A stretch of 35,005 nt of DNA from a virus: the IMG/VR virus record IMGVR_UViG_3300032246_001599, positions 1 through 35,005 of that record; one strand, given 5' to 3'. Position 1 is the first letter of the stretch. Each line of letters opens with the position of its first letter. The notes under the pieces were generated by a model, which did no database searches, was not told the DNA's origin, and saw only the letters and a list, made by a program, of their open reading frames with translations. Shown in pieces: positions 1 through 7,744 of this stretch. The position numbers were made by a program, and so were the translations under genes.

Positions 1-354
1 GAGGTGGACACCGTCGAAGGGTTCCCCACGGCGGGCACGGTGGCGGTGGCCGGGACGACCGCCCGGCTCACCTACACTTACACCGGCGTTACGCGCGCGG
101 TGGCAGGCGTGACCGGCGCGAAGTTGACGGGGTGCACCCTCGTTAGCGGCTCGTCGGCTATTGCCATTGGTCAGGCGGTGCAGCTATGCGCGGTGAAGTC
201 GGGAACCGTGCTCAAGGGCCCAGGGTTGACGGTCACGACGACGCGCCCGGCGTTCGACGGCGATACCACGGTGATTATCAACACCGTTACGCCACCGACC
301 ACCGTGCCCTCCGGCACTAATCTGGCGGTTACGGCGTACCCGTTCGGAGGCTAA
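1..354 (+). CDS. C-terminal part of a virion (probably tail) protein, 5' partial
   Basis: The reading frame is open from the first base and ends with TAA at 352-354, so the gene probably continues upstream of the window. A GTG at 4 could be a start, but no ribosome binding site can be seen. The visible 117 residues are rich in Thr, Val, Gly and Ala and alternate like beta strands, as in Ig-like or beta-sandwich domains of phage tail proteins. It sits just upstream of a small fibre-like protein and the lysis cassette, a usual place for the last minor tail genes. I do not recognise a specific family; the tail assignment rests on composition and position. Confidence 0.6.
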   Translation, partial: EVDTVEGFPTAGTVAVAGTTARLTYTYTGVTRAVAGVTGAKLTGCTLVSGSSAIAIGQAVQLCAVKSGTVLKGPGLTVTTTRPAFDGDTTVIINTVTPPTTVPSGTNLAVTAYPFGG

Positions 355-358
355 CCCC

Positions 359-796
359 ATGGCGCAGAGCTACACAACAGTACCGACCCACGCCACCGGC
401 GATTACCTCCCTATGGCGGATTGGAACGGCGCCGCCACCATCCTCAACAGCGGGCTCAGCGTCGTATCGACGCGCGGCACCTACGCCGGGCCAGCCCCGT
501 CGGGCGGTAACGGCCCGGCCCCGTTCTACGTCTATTCAGCTATCCGCGACGACACCACAAACGCCAGCGGCCAACTGAATTTCGCGATCAACGGCGGCGG
601 GTTCCCGAACGGGCTAATTACGGTGATTGCAACCTTGTGCTATCAGAACAGCGCGGGCACGTCCCAGGCGGGGCACACGTTGACGGTGGACTACGCCGCG
701 TCGAGCGGTGCCTCGATCTACCTATGGCACCACAGCGGCGTAACCTCGCAGAACAACTTCCCGACGCGCTACAACGTGCTGGCGATTGGCTACTAA
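359..796 (+). CDS. Small tail-fibre-like or receptor-binding-tip-like protein
   Basis: This 145-residue protein starts at ATG 359 behind a good ribosome binding site (GGAGG at 346-350). It is rich in Gly, Ser, Thr, Asn and aromatic residues. Its second half (about residues 85-145) alternates hydrophobic and polar residues and ends in NVLAIGY, resembling beta-structured C-terminal knob domains of phage fibres. It follows a tail gene and its TAA overlaps the ATG of the endolysin by one base, so it is co-transcribed with the end of the tail operon. No catalytic motif is visible. A role in host contact is an inference from composition and position. Confidence 0.55.
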   Translation: MAQSYTTVPTHATGDYLPMADWNGAATILNSGLSVVSTRGTYAGPAPSGGNGPAPFYVYSAIRDDTTNASGQLNFAINGGGFPNGLITVIATLCYQNSAGTSQAGHTLTVDYAASSGASIYLWHHSGVTSQNNFPTRYNVLAIGY

Positions 797-2046
797 TGAG
801 GCGCCTGGCCCGTAGCGTTGCCGCCGCGTTGAGCGCCGCCCTCATCATGGGCGCCGCCGTCACGTTCACCCCGGCCCCGGCAAGCGCACAGAGCGAGTGC
901 AGCCAATGGCTTCGGATTGCCGATATCAGCAATTGGAACGGCACGCCCAATTTCGACCAGCTAGCCAAGAGTGGAGTAGCGGCGACCTACGTGCTCGTTG
1001 CCGACGGCGGCTGGGTCAACCCGACGTACGGGCCCGACGTGGCCGGGCTCAACCGGGTCGGCCTCCCGTCGGGCGGGTACTATTTCGCGCGGCCCGGTGG
1101 CGGGTTGAGCCCCGAGGCGGCGGCCGACCTGTTCCTCGCCGCCGGTGGAGCCCAAGGCACCCTACCCCCGGCGCTCGACCTAGAGAGCAGCACCCTCGAC
1201 CCCGCCGCGACGGTGGCATGGGCGCAGGCGTGGCTCGCCCGCGTCGCCCAGGCGGGCCGGACCCCGACGATCTACACCGGCGGCGGCTACCCGTGGAGCG
1301 ATCAGCCCGGCCTCGGCGCGTGGCCGCTGTGGCTCGCGGCCTACCCGGCGGGCTACACCCCGGTAAACACCGCCTGCGGGTTGCCTACCGCGACGGCGCC
1401 GGGCCAATGGGGCCAATGGTCGCTGTGGCAGTTCACAAGCTCGGGCACGCTATGGGGCCTGTCGGGCAACGTCGACCTAAGTGCAGTTGAGCCCGCCTGG
1501 TGGGAGACCTACACCGGCGCCAGCACCGCGCCCGCCGGTAGCGCCGGGAACCGCTACCCCCAGCCCGTCTACGTCCCCGGCTCGGTCGGGCCGAAGGTAG
1601 TGCAGATTCAGCAGGGGCTCACGGCCGCCGGGCTCTATGGCGGGCTGTGGGATGGCTACTATTCCACCGGCCCCGGTTCGGTTCAGGCGGGCGTCATGGC
1701 ATGGCAAGCGCGGCTCGGGCTCACCCCCGACGGCGCCTGGGGCCCAGCTACCGAGCGCGCCACCCAAGCCTTCCTCGCGTGGGCCCACGCCCAGCGGGTG
1801 CCACGGCCGCACCCGGTTCTCCGGCCCGGCGACACCGGCCGCAACGTGAAGCACCTCCAGCGCGCGCTCACCGCCGTCGGGATCAGGGCGCACCATCGAC
1901 CCATCCACCGCACCGGCCGATACGACGCCGACACGTCGACCGGCGTGGCGAAGCTGAAAGCGTCATGCCACCTGAACGGCAAGAACCGATACGGCGCATT
2001 GGCGAACCGTTGCCTTCGGGCCCTATTGAGAAAGGCCGGGCGATGA
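796..2046 (+). CDS. Secreted GH25-type endolysin with two peptidoglycan-binding repeats
   Basis: A peptidoglycan muramidase (lysozyme-type endolysin) of 416 residues. I place the start at ATG 796, overlapping the preceding stop, because it gives a textbook Sec signal peptide: MRRLAR, a hydrophobic stretch (about 7-24), then an AxA site (ASA, 29-31). The in-frame extension back to 637 lies over the previous gene. Residues about 40-245 look like glycosyl hydrolase family 25: DIS at 43-45, a GYYFARP strand, LDLE with Asp128 and Glu130 at the catalytic position, WLAAYPAG, WQFTSSG and GNVDLSA. Two PG_binding_1-like repeats follow (about 258-335 and 340-416), each with a GxxGxxVxxxQ-type beginning. 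It opens the lysis cassette. Subfamily is uncertain; a DUF1906-like relative is the main alternative. Confidence 0.88.
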   Translation: MRRLARSVAAALSAALIMGAAVTFTPAPASAQSECSQWLRIADISNWNGTPNFDQLAKSGVAATYVLVADGGWVNPTYGPDVAGLNRVGLPSGGYYFARPGGGLSPEAAADLFLAAGGAQGTLPPALDLESSTLDPAATVAWAQAWLARVAQAGRTPTIYTGGGYPWSDQPGLGAWPLWLAAYPAGYTPVNTACGLPTATAPGQWGQWSLWQFTSSGTLWGLSGNVDLSAVEPAWWETYTGASTAPAGSAGNRYPQPVYVPGSVGPKVVQIQQGLTAAGLYGGLWDGYYSTGPGSVQAGVMAWQARLGLTPDGAWGPATERATQAFLAWAHAQRVPRPHPVLRPGDTGRNVKHLQRALTAVGIRAHHRPIHRTGRYDADTSTGVAKLKASCHLNGKNRYGALANRCLRALLRKAGR

Positions 2047-2435
2047 TCCCCGCCCTCGTTGCGCACCCGACCACCGACCCGCTCGCCCATATCAGCTACT
2101 TTGCATCGGTAGTAATTGCGGTTACCCCGATTGCCGCCGCGCTATGGGCGGCCTACCGTCACCACGAGAAGAAGAAGGCCGAGCGGTTGCAGGATCACAC
2201 CGCGAAAGTGGAGGCGTTGCACGACGTAATCGTGGGGCGTGAGCCGACCATCGAGGACCCGCACCCGAAGCTCGGCATATTCCAGCGGCTAGAGCATATG
2301 GAAAGCAGCCTCGAAGCGTTGGCAACCGGGTTGGAGGACGTACGGCGCGAAGTGACCCCGAACGGCGGCAACACCGACCGGCTCGGCGACCGGGTGAAGC
2401 GGCTCGAAGAATCGTTGACCCGGCGCGGAAAGTGA
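2043..2435 (+). CDS. Single-pass membrane protein with coiled-coil tail (lysis cassette)
   Basis: A 130-residue protein whose ATG overlaps the endolysin stop (ATGA). An uncharged segment at about residues 17-38 looks like one transmembrane helix, followed at once by a basic stretch (RHHEKKKAER) that would stay in the cytoplasm. Residues about 45-130 are charged and heptad-like (ERLQDHTAKVEAL, RLEHMESSLEALATGLEDV), suggesting a coiled coil. This architecture, next to an endolysin and a second membrane protein, suggests a holin partner, antiholin or other lysis accessory factor. I do not recognise a family. The position directly after the endolysin is the main support for a lysis role. Confidence 0.65.
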   Translation: MIPALVAHPTTDPLAHISYFASVVIAVTPIAAALWAAYRHHEKKKAERLQDHTAKVEALHDVIVGREPTIEDPHPKLGIFQRLEHMESSLEALATGLEDVRREVTPNGGNTDRLGDRVKRLEESLTRRGK

Positions 2436-2755
2436 AGCGGCTCGACCGGGCGCTACGCGTGGCCGGGGCCAGGATTACCGCGGCCGTCGGCACGATGTAC
2501 GCCGCCCTCGCGTTTGCCGGGTTGGCCCTAATCAGCCTCCCCGACGCGATCAGGAACGGCCGGGCCGCCATCGTTGCCTGGGTGGCGCAGACGTTTCTAC
2601 AGCTCGTCCTATTGTCGATCATCATGGTCGGCCAGCAGGTGCAGGGCGAAGCTACGGCCCGCATCATCGAGGAGACCCACGCCCTCGCGGAGGAGTCGCG
2701 CCAGCAGATCCTCGAGATATTGCGCACGGTGCACAATATCGACGACGACGCGTAG
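2432..2755 (+). CDS. Holin-like protein with two transmembrane helices
   Basis: A 107-residue protein starting at GTG 2432, overlapping the previous stop by four bases (GTGA). It has a short basic N terminus (KRLDRALR), two hydrophobic helices (about residues 15-37 and 46-67) separated by a short charged turn (DAIRNGRAA), and a charged helical C-terminal tail of about 40 residues ending in DDD. Size, topology and place at the end of the lysis cassette fit a class II-type holin, which would permeabilise the membrane and set lysis timing. A signal-peptide endolysin upstream would then need the holin for membrane depolarisation rather than export. The family is not identified. Confidence 0.6.
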   Translation: MKRLDRALRVAGARITAAVGTMYAALAFAGLALISLPDAIRNGRAAIVAWVAQTFLQLVLLSIIMVGQQVQGEATARIIEETHALAEESRQQILEILRTVHNIDDDA

Positions 2756-2762
2756 GGCTAGT

Positions 2763-2792
2763 GTTGCCGCCCGGCCGGTGCAGCGTGGCAAC
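2763..2792 (+). terminator. Weak hairpin between lysis genes and structural genes
   Basis: The 76-base gap after the holin-like gene contains an inverted repeat, GTTGCC at 2763-2768 and GGCAAC at 2787-2792. The 18-base loop contains the palindrome CCGGCCGG. No T tract follows. It could be a weak terminator or processing site; a promoter in the same gap is not convincing. Confidence 0.25.
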
Positions 2793-2831
2793 ATAGAGTA
2801 ACGCCCGACCCGCCCGAGGAGACCGAACCGG

Positions 2832-3551
2832 ATGCCCCTGACCAACTACGGCGAGCCCTACTGCCTCCAAGCGCTGTTCGGTGGCACCACCAGCCAGCTC
2901 CCCACGCCGACGACGGGCGCCTGGTACGTCGGGCTGATCAAGACCAAGACCACGTACACCACGACGGGTACGTGGCAGCCCGCCACCCGCTACGCCGTCG
3001 GCGACGTGATCGTGCCGACCAACTACAGCTCAAGCGGCGGCACGAACCACATTTACTACGTAACCAGCATCGCCGGGACCGGAACCTCGGCGGCGACCGC
3101 CGGAGCGGAGCCGACCTGGCCGACGGGTGCAGGCGTCACCGTCACCGATAACGCCGGAGCTAACCAAATCGTGTGGACCGAGGCCACCAACTACCTCTAT
3201 ACGTCGGCCAACGTGACCGCGCTCGAGGTGACCGGCACCAACTACGCCCGCATTGGCGCAACCAACGCCCAGGGCACCAGCGGCACCGGCGCCTTCTTCA
3301 TGCAGCCCCCGAGCGGTGCCTCGTTGACGGCCCCGCCCGCCGTGACCTACTACGCCAACGATCTTACGTTCACGGCCAGCGGTGGCAACTGGGGCTATGT
3401 TGTCGGCTTCTTCCTGTCCAACGTGAGCACCGGCGGCAACGCGTACGCGTGGAACACCCTCACCAATTTCGTGCCGGTGCTAGTTAGCGGCATGATCGTA
3501 AAGCTCCCGACGGACCCGACGACACCCGGCCTGAAGATCACGCTGACGTAG
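2832..3551 (+). CDS. Virion structural protein with an inserted carbohydrate-binding-like module
   Basis: A 239-residue protein preceded by GAGGAG at 2816-2821. Residues 1-35 (LTNYGEPYCLQALFG, GAWYVGLIKT) and about 125-239 look like one beta-rich virion domain of the kind found in phage tail-tip or fibre-associated proteins. Between them, residues about 46-118 form a separate module: W-x-P-x-T-x-Y-x-V-G-D-V, then YYVTSIAGTGTS, EPTWPT and IVWTE. That pattern is common in small domains inserted into phage tail proteins and resembles CBM5/12-type folds. The gene lies downstream of the lysis cassette rather than in the main tail operon. A role in host-surface binding is inferred. Confidence 0.6.
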   Translation: MPLTNYGEPYCLQALFGGTTSQLPTPTTGAWYVGLIKTKTTYTTTGTWQPATRYAVGDVIVPTNYSSSGGTNHIYYVTSIAGTGTSAATAGAEPTWPTGAGVTVTDNAGANQIVWTEATNYLYTSANVTALEVTGTNYARIGATNAQGTSGTGAFFMQPPSGASLTAPPAVTYYANDLTFTASGGNWGYVVGFFLSNVSTGGNAYAWNTLTNFVPVLVSGMIVKLPTDPTTPGLKITLT

Positions 3552-3555
3552 TGCC

Positions 3556-4761
3556 GTGACCAGCACGGCCACGATTAGCGAAGTCACGGCGCAGCGAAAG
3601 ACCGGGCGGCTCACCACCGGCACGGCCAGCTACACAATCACGCTGAACGCAACCCCGACGGCGGGCGACCTCATCGTGATTGCCACCACGACCAACGGCG
3701 TCGTAGTCACACAGAACGCCCCGACCTACGGCGGCACGACGGCCACGGTGGCATCGACCGGCGCGCTGAACGGCTCGCTACAAATCAAGACCTGGTACAT
3801 CGTCACCAATTCCACCAATATTGCCGCAGGCGGCACGACGGTTGGAGTTACAAACAGCGCAGCATCGACGACGGCTGGCTACGCCGTAACCGCTATCCGC
3901 AACGCCGACACGACAACTCCAATCGGAGTAACCGGCAACGGCACCGGCAGCGTTACCAATAACGGTTACGCCTACCCGTTCCAAGCGTCGGGCGGAAATA
4001 ACACGGTCAGCACGGCACAAGGTTCTACGTGCCTGTTCTTTGTTACCTTGAACGGCGCCTACAACGGCGCAGCTTTGTATATCAACACGCCGACCACCAG
4101 CATCGGGCTAGGTGGCCAATGGGGACCGGCCACCGGCGCAGCTGCAGACGTGCAATCTGCCTCCGTCCAATTCAGCAGCGACCCGGCGACCGAAATTACG
4201 CTGCCATCGGCATCGACCGGGGGCCCCCTAATGCTCGAAGTGGTCGCCGCCAGCCGCAACTACTCGGCTACTTGGATCTCGATAAACCCCGGCACCTACG
4301 CGCCCCAGGGCGTGCCAATTAGTGAGACCGAGACCGTCGCCGAGACGCAGCTAATCACCACCGACGCGCCGCAAGGTGCGGAAATTACAAGCTCAGCGGC
4401 CGACCTATCTAATTACGAAATTGCCCTCGACGTGCTCACCGGTTCGCCTATCGACATAGGTGCCAGCCCGTCGGCAATCACGTCGACCGCATTGCCGGTG
4501 GTGAAGGGCACCGCCGTCGCAACTTCGGCGGCCGTCATTCCTAATTCGGTTGGCACCGTCGAGGCGAAGGCCACCACCCTCGCCGCCGCGCTCGTCATTC
4601 CCCCGGCCCGGTACACCGAGATAAATAAGCCCATTGACAAGCCGGGCTCGGTGCGCGGTAAGGCCAAGTGGAGCACGAGCACCGGCGCTGCCTCGACGGC
4701 TACCGTCGTCGGCCGGGCACGCTGGTCTACGCTTGTAGGGGATATGGAGGTAATCGGGTGA
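3556..4761 (+). CDS. Beta-rich virion structural protein
   Basis: A 401-residue protein starting at GTG 3556, four bases after the preceding stop, without a clear ribosome binding site; translation may depend on termination-reinitiation. The sequence is low in charged residues and rich in Thr, Ala, Gly, Ser, Val and Asn. Residues about 15-250 look like a beta-sandwich (TASYTITLNATPTAGDLIVIA resembles proteins with Ig-like strands). The C-terminal 60 residues change character, with two related segments, KAKWST and RARWST, about 20 residues apart. It is followed with GTGA overlap by another small structural protein. No enzyme motif is visible. A tail fibre or decoration role is inferred from composition and neighbours. 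Confidence 0.55.
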   Translation: MTSTATISEVTAQRKTGRLTTGTASYTITLNATPTAGDLIVIATTTNGVVVTQNAPTYGGTTATVASTGALNGSLQIKTWYIVTNSTNIAAGGTTVGVTNSAASTTAGYAVTAIRNADTTTPIGVTGNGTGSVTNNGYAYPFQASGGNNTVSTAQGSTCLFFVTLNGAYNGAALYINTPTTSIGLGGQWGPATGAAADVQSASVQFSSDPATEITLPSASTGGPLMLEVVAASRNYSATWISINPGTYAPQGVPISETETVAETQLITTDAPQGAEITSSAADLSNYEIALDVLTGSPIDIGASPSAITSTALPVVKGTAVATSAAVIPNSVGTVEAKATTLAAALVIPPARYTEINKPIDKPGSVRGKAKWSTSTGAASTATVVGRARWSTLVGDMEVIG

Positions 4762-5084
4762 GCATCCAAAGCGTGATCGTCGGAACCGTCGTAAGGTTCT
4801 ACACCAGTAAGCCCTTCTCCAACGCCGACGGCACCCCCGTCGACCCGACCACCGTGGCCTTCGCGTACCAGGTCGGCACCGGGCCCGTTCGGCAAGTGAC
4901 CTACGGCACGAGTCAGCCGTGGGGAGCTATCACCAAGGACGGCACCGGCCTCTACCACGTCGACATCGACACCAGCGGCCAAGCGGGCATATGGTCCTGG
5001 GCGTGGGGCTGTAGCGGCGGCATCCAAACCCGCACCGAAGGACAGCTACAGGTCAACCCGGCCACGGTGCCGATCACGGCATGA
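4758..5084 (+). CDS. Small beta-sandwich-like structural protein
   Basis: A 108-residue protein starting at GTG 4758 behind a strong GGAGG at 4746-4750 and overlapping the previous stop (GTGA). Residues about 8-105 show alternating strands typical of Ig-like folds (VRFYTSKPF, VAFAYQVG, ITKDGTGLYHVDID, GIWSWAWGCSG). The pattern of a D-G-T-G-x-Y-x-V-D-I strand followed by GxWxWxW is frequent in small proteins encoded next to phage tail or head-decoration genes. It is the last gene of the structural block before the helix-turn-helix and phosphoesterase pair. Precise role unknown. Confidence 0.55.
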   Translation: MSIQSVIVGTVVRFYTSKPFSNADGTPVDPTTVAFAYQVGTGPVRQVTYGTSQPWGAITKDGTGLYHVDIDTSGQAGIWSWAWGCSGGIQTRTEGQLQVNPATVPITA

Positions 5085-5314
5085 AGCTCGCCGACGCCGA
5101 AGCGGTAGCGGAGCCGCCGAAGCGATGCAAAGCGGGCGAGATTGTCGACGCCCTTGACGACGAGGACCGCGTCACGTTCGAGCGGTGGACAGAGGAAGGC
5201 CGCTCCGCTTCATGGATTACGGGCGTACTCATAAAGGCCGGTTATCCGGTGGCGCGCGACACCGTCAGAGTTCACCTACGTCGGGAGTGCCGCTGCTATC
5301 AGGGCGTCGCGTGA
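5081..5314 (+). CDS. Small helix-turn-helix protein
   Basis: A 77-residue protein whose ATG overlaps the preceding stop (ATGA). Residues 18-72 resemble a compact helical DNA-binding domain: ALDDEDRVTFERW, then SASWITGVLIKAGYPVARDTVRVHLRRECRC, where the second part looks like a helix, turn and recognition helix. Comparable short proteins in actinobacteriophages are annotated as helix-turn-helix or terminase-small-subunit-like. A clear terminase small subunit is present at 19548, so I do not assign that role here. The gene is followed one base later by the metallophosphoesterase gene, and the two may act together on DNA. Confidence 0.55.
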   Translation: MKLADAEAVAEPPKRCKAGEIVDALDDEDRVTFERWTEEGRSASWITGVLIKAGYPVARDTVRVHLRRECRCYQGVA

Positions 5315-5315
5315 G

Positions 5316-6509
5316 ATGGCACCGCTAAGCGACCATGAGCCCCAGGGGCCCCGGCACAAGTTGAGCCACCCGACCGGCTGGGAGCCGTCGCTTGAATGGT
5401 CGCCGGGCGAAGGTGGCACGATCAGCACGGGCCCGCTCGAGCATGAGCCAACCGACGCAATCTGGCGCGAGATAGTCGGCGATTGGGGGCTCAATCCGAA
5501 AGATGTACGAATCATTTCCGGTTCGGTACAAATCAGAGCCTGGGACGCGCAGACAGCCGACGGCGTGCAGCGGCTCCGGTACTACCGGGCCCGCATCGAG
5601 CCGGTGCACCGCGTCGACGACGCGCCCGACGTGGCCGCCCTATGTCGGATGATCGAACGCCGAAAGCCGCGGCCGGTTCAGACGACGGGCACCGGGCGCT
5701 CCATCGTGGCAAATTGCAGCGATTGGCAAACGGGCAAGGGTGAGGGCGGCGGCACCGAGGCCATGGTGGAGCGAGTGCTCGAAGCGCGCGACGGGCTGGT
5801 GGCGAAGGTGAAGCGCCACCGGCGCGACGGCACCGGCCCCGATCAGGCGGTGCTCGTCGGGCTCGGCGACCTCGTCGAAGGGTGCAGCGAACACTATGCC
5901 GCGCAGACGTACACGGTCGACCTAGACCGGCGAGAGCAGGCGCGTCTAGTGCGCAGGCTGCTCCTAAGCTACGTCGACGCCCTAACCGACCTCGGCCTAC
6001 CCATCATCCTCGCGGCGGTGCCAGGCAACCACGGTGAGAACCGACGAGGCGGCAAGGCATATACCAATATGGCTACCGACAATGACGACCTCGCCGTATT
6101 CGAGCAGCTAGGCGAGATCCTCGCCGCCAACCCCGACCGATATGGAAACGTGAAGATACCGCTCGGCGCCATTGCGGAGGATATGACCGTCACCCTCGAC
6201 GTTTCGGGCGTCGCGTGCAGCTGGGCCCACGGTCACCAAATCACGCGCGGCGGCCCGGAGCAATGGTGGAAAGGTCAGGCGCTAGGGCGTCAGCCGGTGG
6301 CAGACGCGAGTATCCTCTTCCTCGGTCATAAGCACCACCTATGGATTAGCGAGAGCACCGGCCGGACGATTATGCAGATGCCCGCGATGGACGGCGGCTC
6401 GGCCTGGTGGACCGCGCAAACCGGGCAGAGCTCCCCGGCCGGGATGGTGGCCGTAATGGTCGGGCAATCGTGCGGCCCGCGCGGGTGGAGTGACCTCGCC
6501 ATCCTCTAG
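5316..6509 (+). CDS. Calcineurin-like metallophosphoesterase
   Basis: A 397-residue protein with the metal-ligand motifs of the calcineurin-like superfamily in order: SDWQ (135-138, where the usual D-x-H is D-x-Q), GDLVEGC (184-190), GNHGE (237-241), HGHQ (305-308) and GHKHH (337-341). This family includes DNA nucleases of the SbcD/Mre11 type as well as phosphodiesterases, so a nuclease or nucleotide phosphodiesterase activity is likely, but the substrate cannot be read from sequence. Residues 1-125 form a separate N-terminal domain (WREIVGDWGLNPKDVRIISGS, RLRYYRARIEP) of unknown role. The Gln in the first motif is a substitution tolerated in some members. It stands between the structural genes and the early region. 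Confidence 0.85.
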   Translation: MAPLSDHEPQGPRHKLSHPTGWEPSLEWSPGEGGTISTGPLEHEPTDAIWREIVGDWGLNPKDVRIISGSVQIRAWDAQTADGVQRLRYYRARIEPVHRVDDAPDVAALCRMIERRKPRPVQTTGTGRSIVANCSDWQTGKGEGGGTEAMVERVLEARDGLVAKVKRHRRDGTGPDQAVLVGLGDLVEGCSEHYAAQTYTVDLDRREQARLVRRLLLSYVDALTDLGLPIILAAVPGNHGENRRGGKAYTNMATDNDDLAVFEQLGEILAANPDRYGNVKIPLGAIAEDMTVTLDVSGVACSWAHGHQITRGGPEQWWKGQALGRQPVADASILFLGHKHHLWISESTGRTIMQMPAMDGGSAWWTAQTGQSSPAGMVAVMVGQSCGPRGWSDLAIL

Positions 6510-6527
6510 CGGTAGTGTCGTGTCCCC

Positions 6528-6689
6528 ATGGATGCCGCCCCGATTGAGCTCACCGTTACGATGCAATGCGGCCACCGGGTGACGGTGCACCGCGGGCCTA
6601 GCTACGCCGTCAATTTCACGCGGCTACCCCGCACCATTGCCGAGCTCGAGGCGGCTCACGTATGCCGCCCCGCCGCCGCGCGCCAGTAA
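6528..6689 (+). CDS. Zinc-binding-like microprotein (53 aa)
   Basis: A 53-residue open frame from ATG 6528 to TAA 6687-6689. It contains CGH early (residues 14-16) and HVC late (44-46), a spacing that could hold a metal ion, with a short beta-like middle (RVTVHRGPSYAVNF). There is no Shine-Dalgarno sequence before the ATG; instead TAGTGT at 6513-6518 lies 9 bases upstream, which could be a -10 box of a leaderless transcript. Leaderless starts are common in actinobacteria. The gene fills the gap between the phosphoesterase and the first early promoter. It is short, so coding status is moderately supported by frame, codon pattern and position. Confidence 0.45.
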   Translation: MDAAPIELTVTMQCGHRVTVHRGPSYAVNFTRLPRTIAELEAAHVCRPAAARQ

Positions 6690-6711
6690 CCCCACGGCCT
6701 TCGGGCGGTAG

Positions 6712-6760
6712 TTGACGGGTCACGCCTTCCGGTTGCATACTGTAGACACCACCAAGAGGA
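6712..6760 (+). promoter_or_regulatory. Early promoter P1 with conserved leader
   Basis: TTGACG at 6712-6717 and CATACT at 6736-6741 are separated by 18 bases. The -10 is followed by GTAGACAC and then by the ribosome-binding leader ACCAAGAGGA (6751-6760), seven bases before ATG 6767. The same design recurs at 7505, 9660 and 13073, which is the main support. Confidence 0.65.
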
Positions 6761-6766
6761 GAGACC

Positions 6767-7501
6767 ATGATTATCGAGACCCCCGGCTACCCAAGATCCG
6801 AGACCATTACCGAGCCGCGCAAGATGCTCGCCGTGAATTGCACTCGCTGCGGCGGCCAAGGCGGCTACCGCCATTGGATCGGTTACACCTGCTTTAGGTG
6901 CCAGGGCAGCGGCATCGACCCGACCGCCGCCGCCGTCGTCTACCCGTCGTCGTGGAGTGACGAGCAGATCGAGAGCTACCTTGCGAAAGCGGCCGACCGC
7001 CGCGCCAAGGCCGTCGAGCGTCGCGTGGCTAAGCGGGTGAGCGCGCAAGAGGAGCAGCGCGCCGCCAACATGGTCGCGCACCCCGCCCTTGCCGGATTGG
7101 TCGAGGCCATCGAGGAGCTCGACGCGTGGGCCCGCGACATTATCGACAAGGCCGACCGGTTCGAGTTGAGCGACCGCCAAGTGCAGGCCGTCGCCGACCA
7201 CCTGGCAGCGAAGCGGGCCGAGGCCGCCGCCGCCGGTATCGTCGAGCCCGGGCGCCGCATCATCGCGGGCACCATCATTGCCACCAAACACGTCGAGACC
7301 CCGTACGGCCACACGGTGAAGATGCTCCTCGAGACCACCGACGAGAACGGTGGCACCGTGAAGCTATGGGGAACGCGCCCGGCCGCCCTCGTCGAGGCGA
7401 CCAAGGGCGACGCCGTGACCATGACCGCCACCGTCGAGCGCAGCGATAAAGACGCCGCCTTTGGCTTCTACAGCCGCCCGACGAAGGCCGCCATAATTTA
7501 G
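6767..7501 (+). CDS. DnaJ-type zinc-finger protein with C-terminal beta domain
   Basis: A 244-residue protein, first gene behind promoter P1. Residues about 25-49 carry two CxxCxGxG knuckles (CTRCGGQGG and CFRCQGSG), the zinc-binding pattern of DnaJ. Residues about 60-150 are helical and charged (AEAAAAG, KAVERRVAKRVSAQEEQ). Residues about 155-244 look like a beta barrel: GTIIATKHVETPYGHTVKML, TVKLWGTRP and DAVTMTATVERS. This is reminiscent of small OB-fold domains that bind nucleic acid. No J-domain is present, so it is not a co-chaperone of the usual kind. A nucleic-acid-binding role in early infection is inferred. The protein is probably abundant, given its position directly after a strong-looking promoter. 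Confidence 0.65.
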   Translation: MIIETPGYPRSETITEPRKMLAVNCTRCGGQGGYRHWIGYTCFRCQGSGIDPTAAAVVYPSSWSDEQIESYLAKAADRRAKAVERRVAKRVSAQEEQRAANMVAHPALAGLVEAIEELDAWARDIIDKADRFELSDRQVQAVADHLAAKRAEAAAAGIVEPGRRIIAGTIIATKHVETPYGHTVKMLLETTDENGGTVKLWGTRPAALVEATKGDAVTMTATVERSDKDAAFGFYSRPTKAAII

Positions 7502-7504
7502 GGC

Positions 7505-7563
7505 TTGCAATTCCCAGCCCGAGGGCGCATACTGTAGACACAAGGGAAACCAACCGAGAGGAA
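7505..7563 (+). promoter_or_regulatory. Early promoter P2 with conserved leader
   Basis: TTGCAA at 7505-7510 and CATACT at 7528-7533 with a 17-base spacer. The 33 bases from 7531 to 7563 (from inside the -10 box, through GTAGACAC, to the ACCGAGAGGA ribosome binding site) are identical to 13099-13131. An inverted repeat GGGCT/AGCCC (7501-7505 and 7516-7520) overlaps the -35 region. Confidence 0.75.
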
Positions 7564-7569
7564 ACAGCA

Positions 7570-7740
7570 ATGGCAGAGAACGCAAACATCCGAGCAGCCG
7601 CCGAGGAGATGAACCGGGGGCTCGCCCGCGGCACGTTCGGCAGCGCCACCGCCCGCAAGCGCAAGTACGGGCTCACCCAGGCAGAGCTCGAGGAGGCCGC
7701 CCTGTTGGCCCTGGAGCTTCGGCTCGCAGAGAGGGGCTGA
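7570..7740 (+). CDS. Small helical early protein (56 aa)
   Basis: A 56-residue frame from ATG 7570 to TGA 7738-7740, directly behind promoter P2 and the ACCGAGAGGA ribosome binding site (7553-7562). The sequence is helical throughout, with a basic middle (ATARKRKYG) and an acidic, Leu- and Ala-rich C-terminal helix (TQAELEEAALLALELRLAERG). The next gene starts four bases after the stop. I do not recognise the family. Its place as first gene after a well-formed promoter supports it as a real, well-expressed early protein. Confidence 0.6.
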   Translation: MAENANIRAAAEEMNRGLARGTFGSATARKRKYGLTQAELEEAALLALELRLAERG

Positions 7741-7744
7741 GACC

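Noticed and set aside
637-795. Upstream in-frame extension of the endolysin
   Set aside because: It lies over the fibre-like gene in another frame; ATG 796 gives a perfect signal peptide and a one-base overlap with the preceding stop.
2756-2831. Promoter after the lysis cassette
   Set aside because: TTGCCG at 2764 and TAGAGT at 2794 are 24 bases apart, too far for a normal promoter.
5081-5314. Terminase small subunit
   Set aside because: Size and helix-turn-helix pattern are suggestive, but a clear TerS lies next to TerL at 19548.
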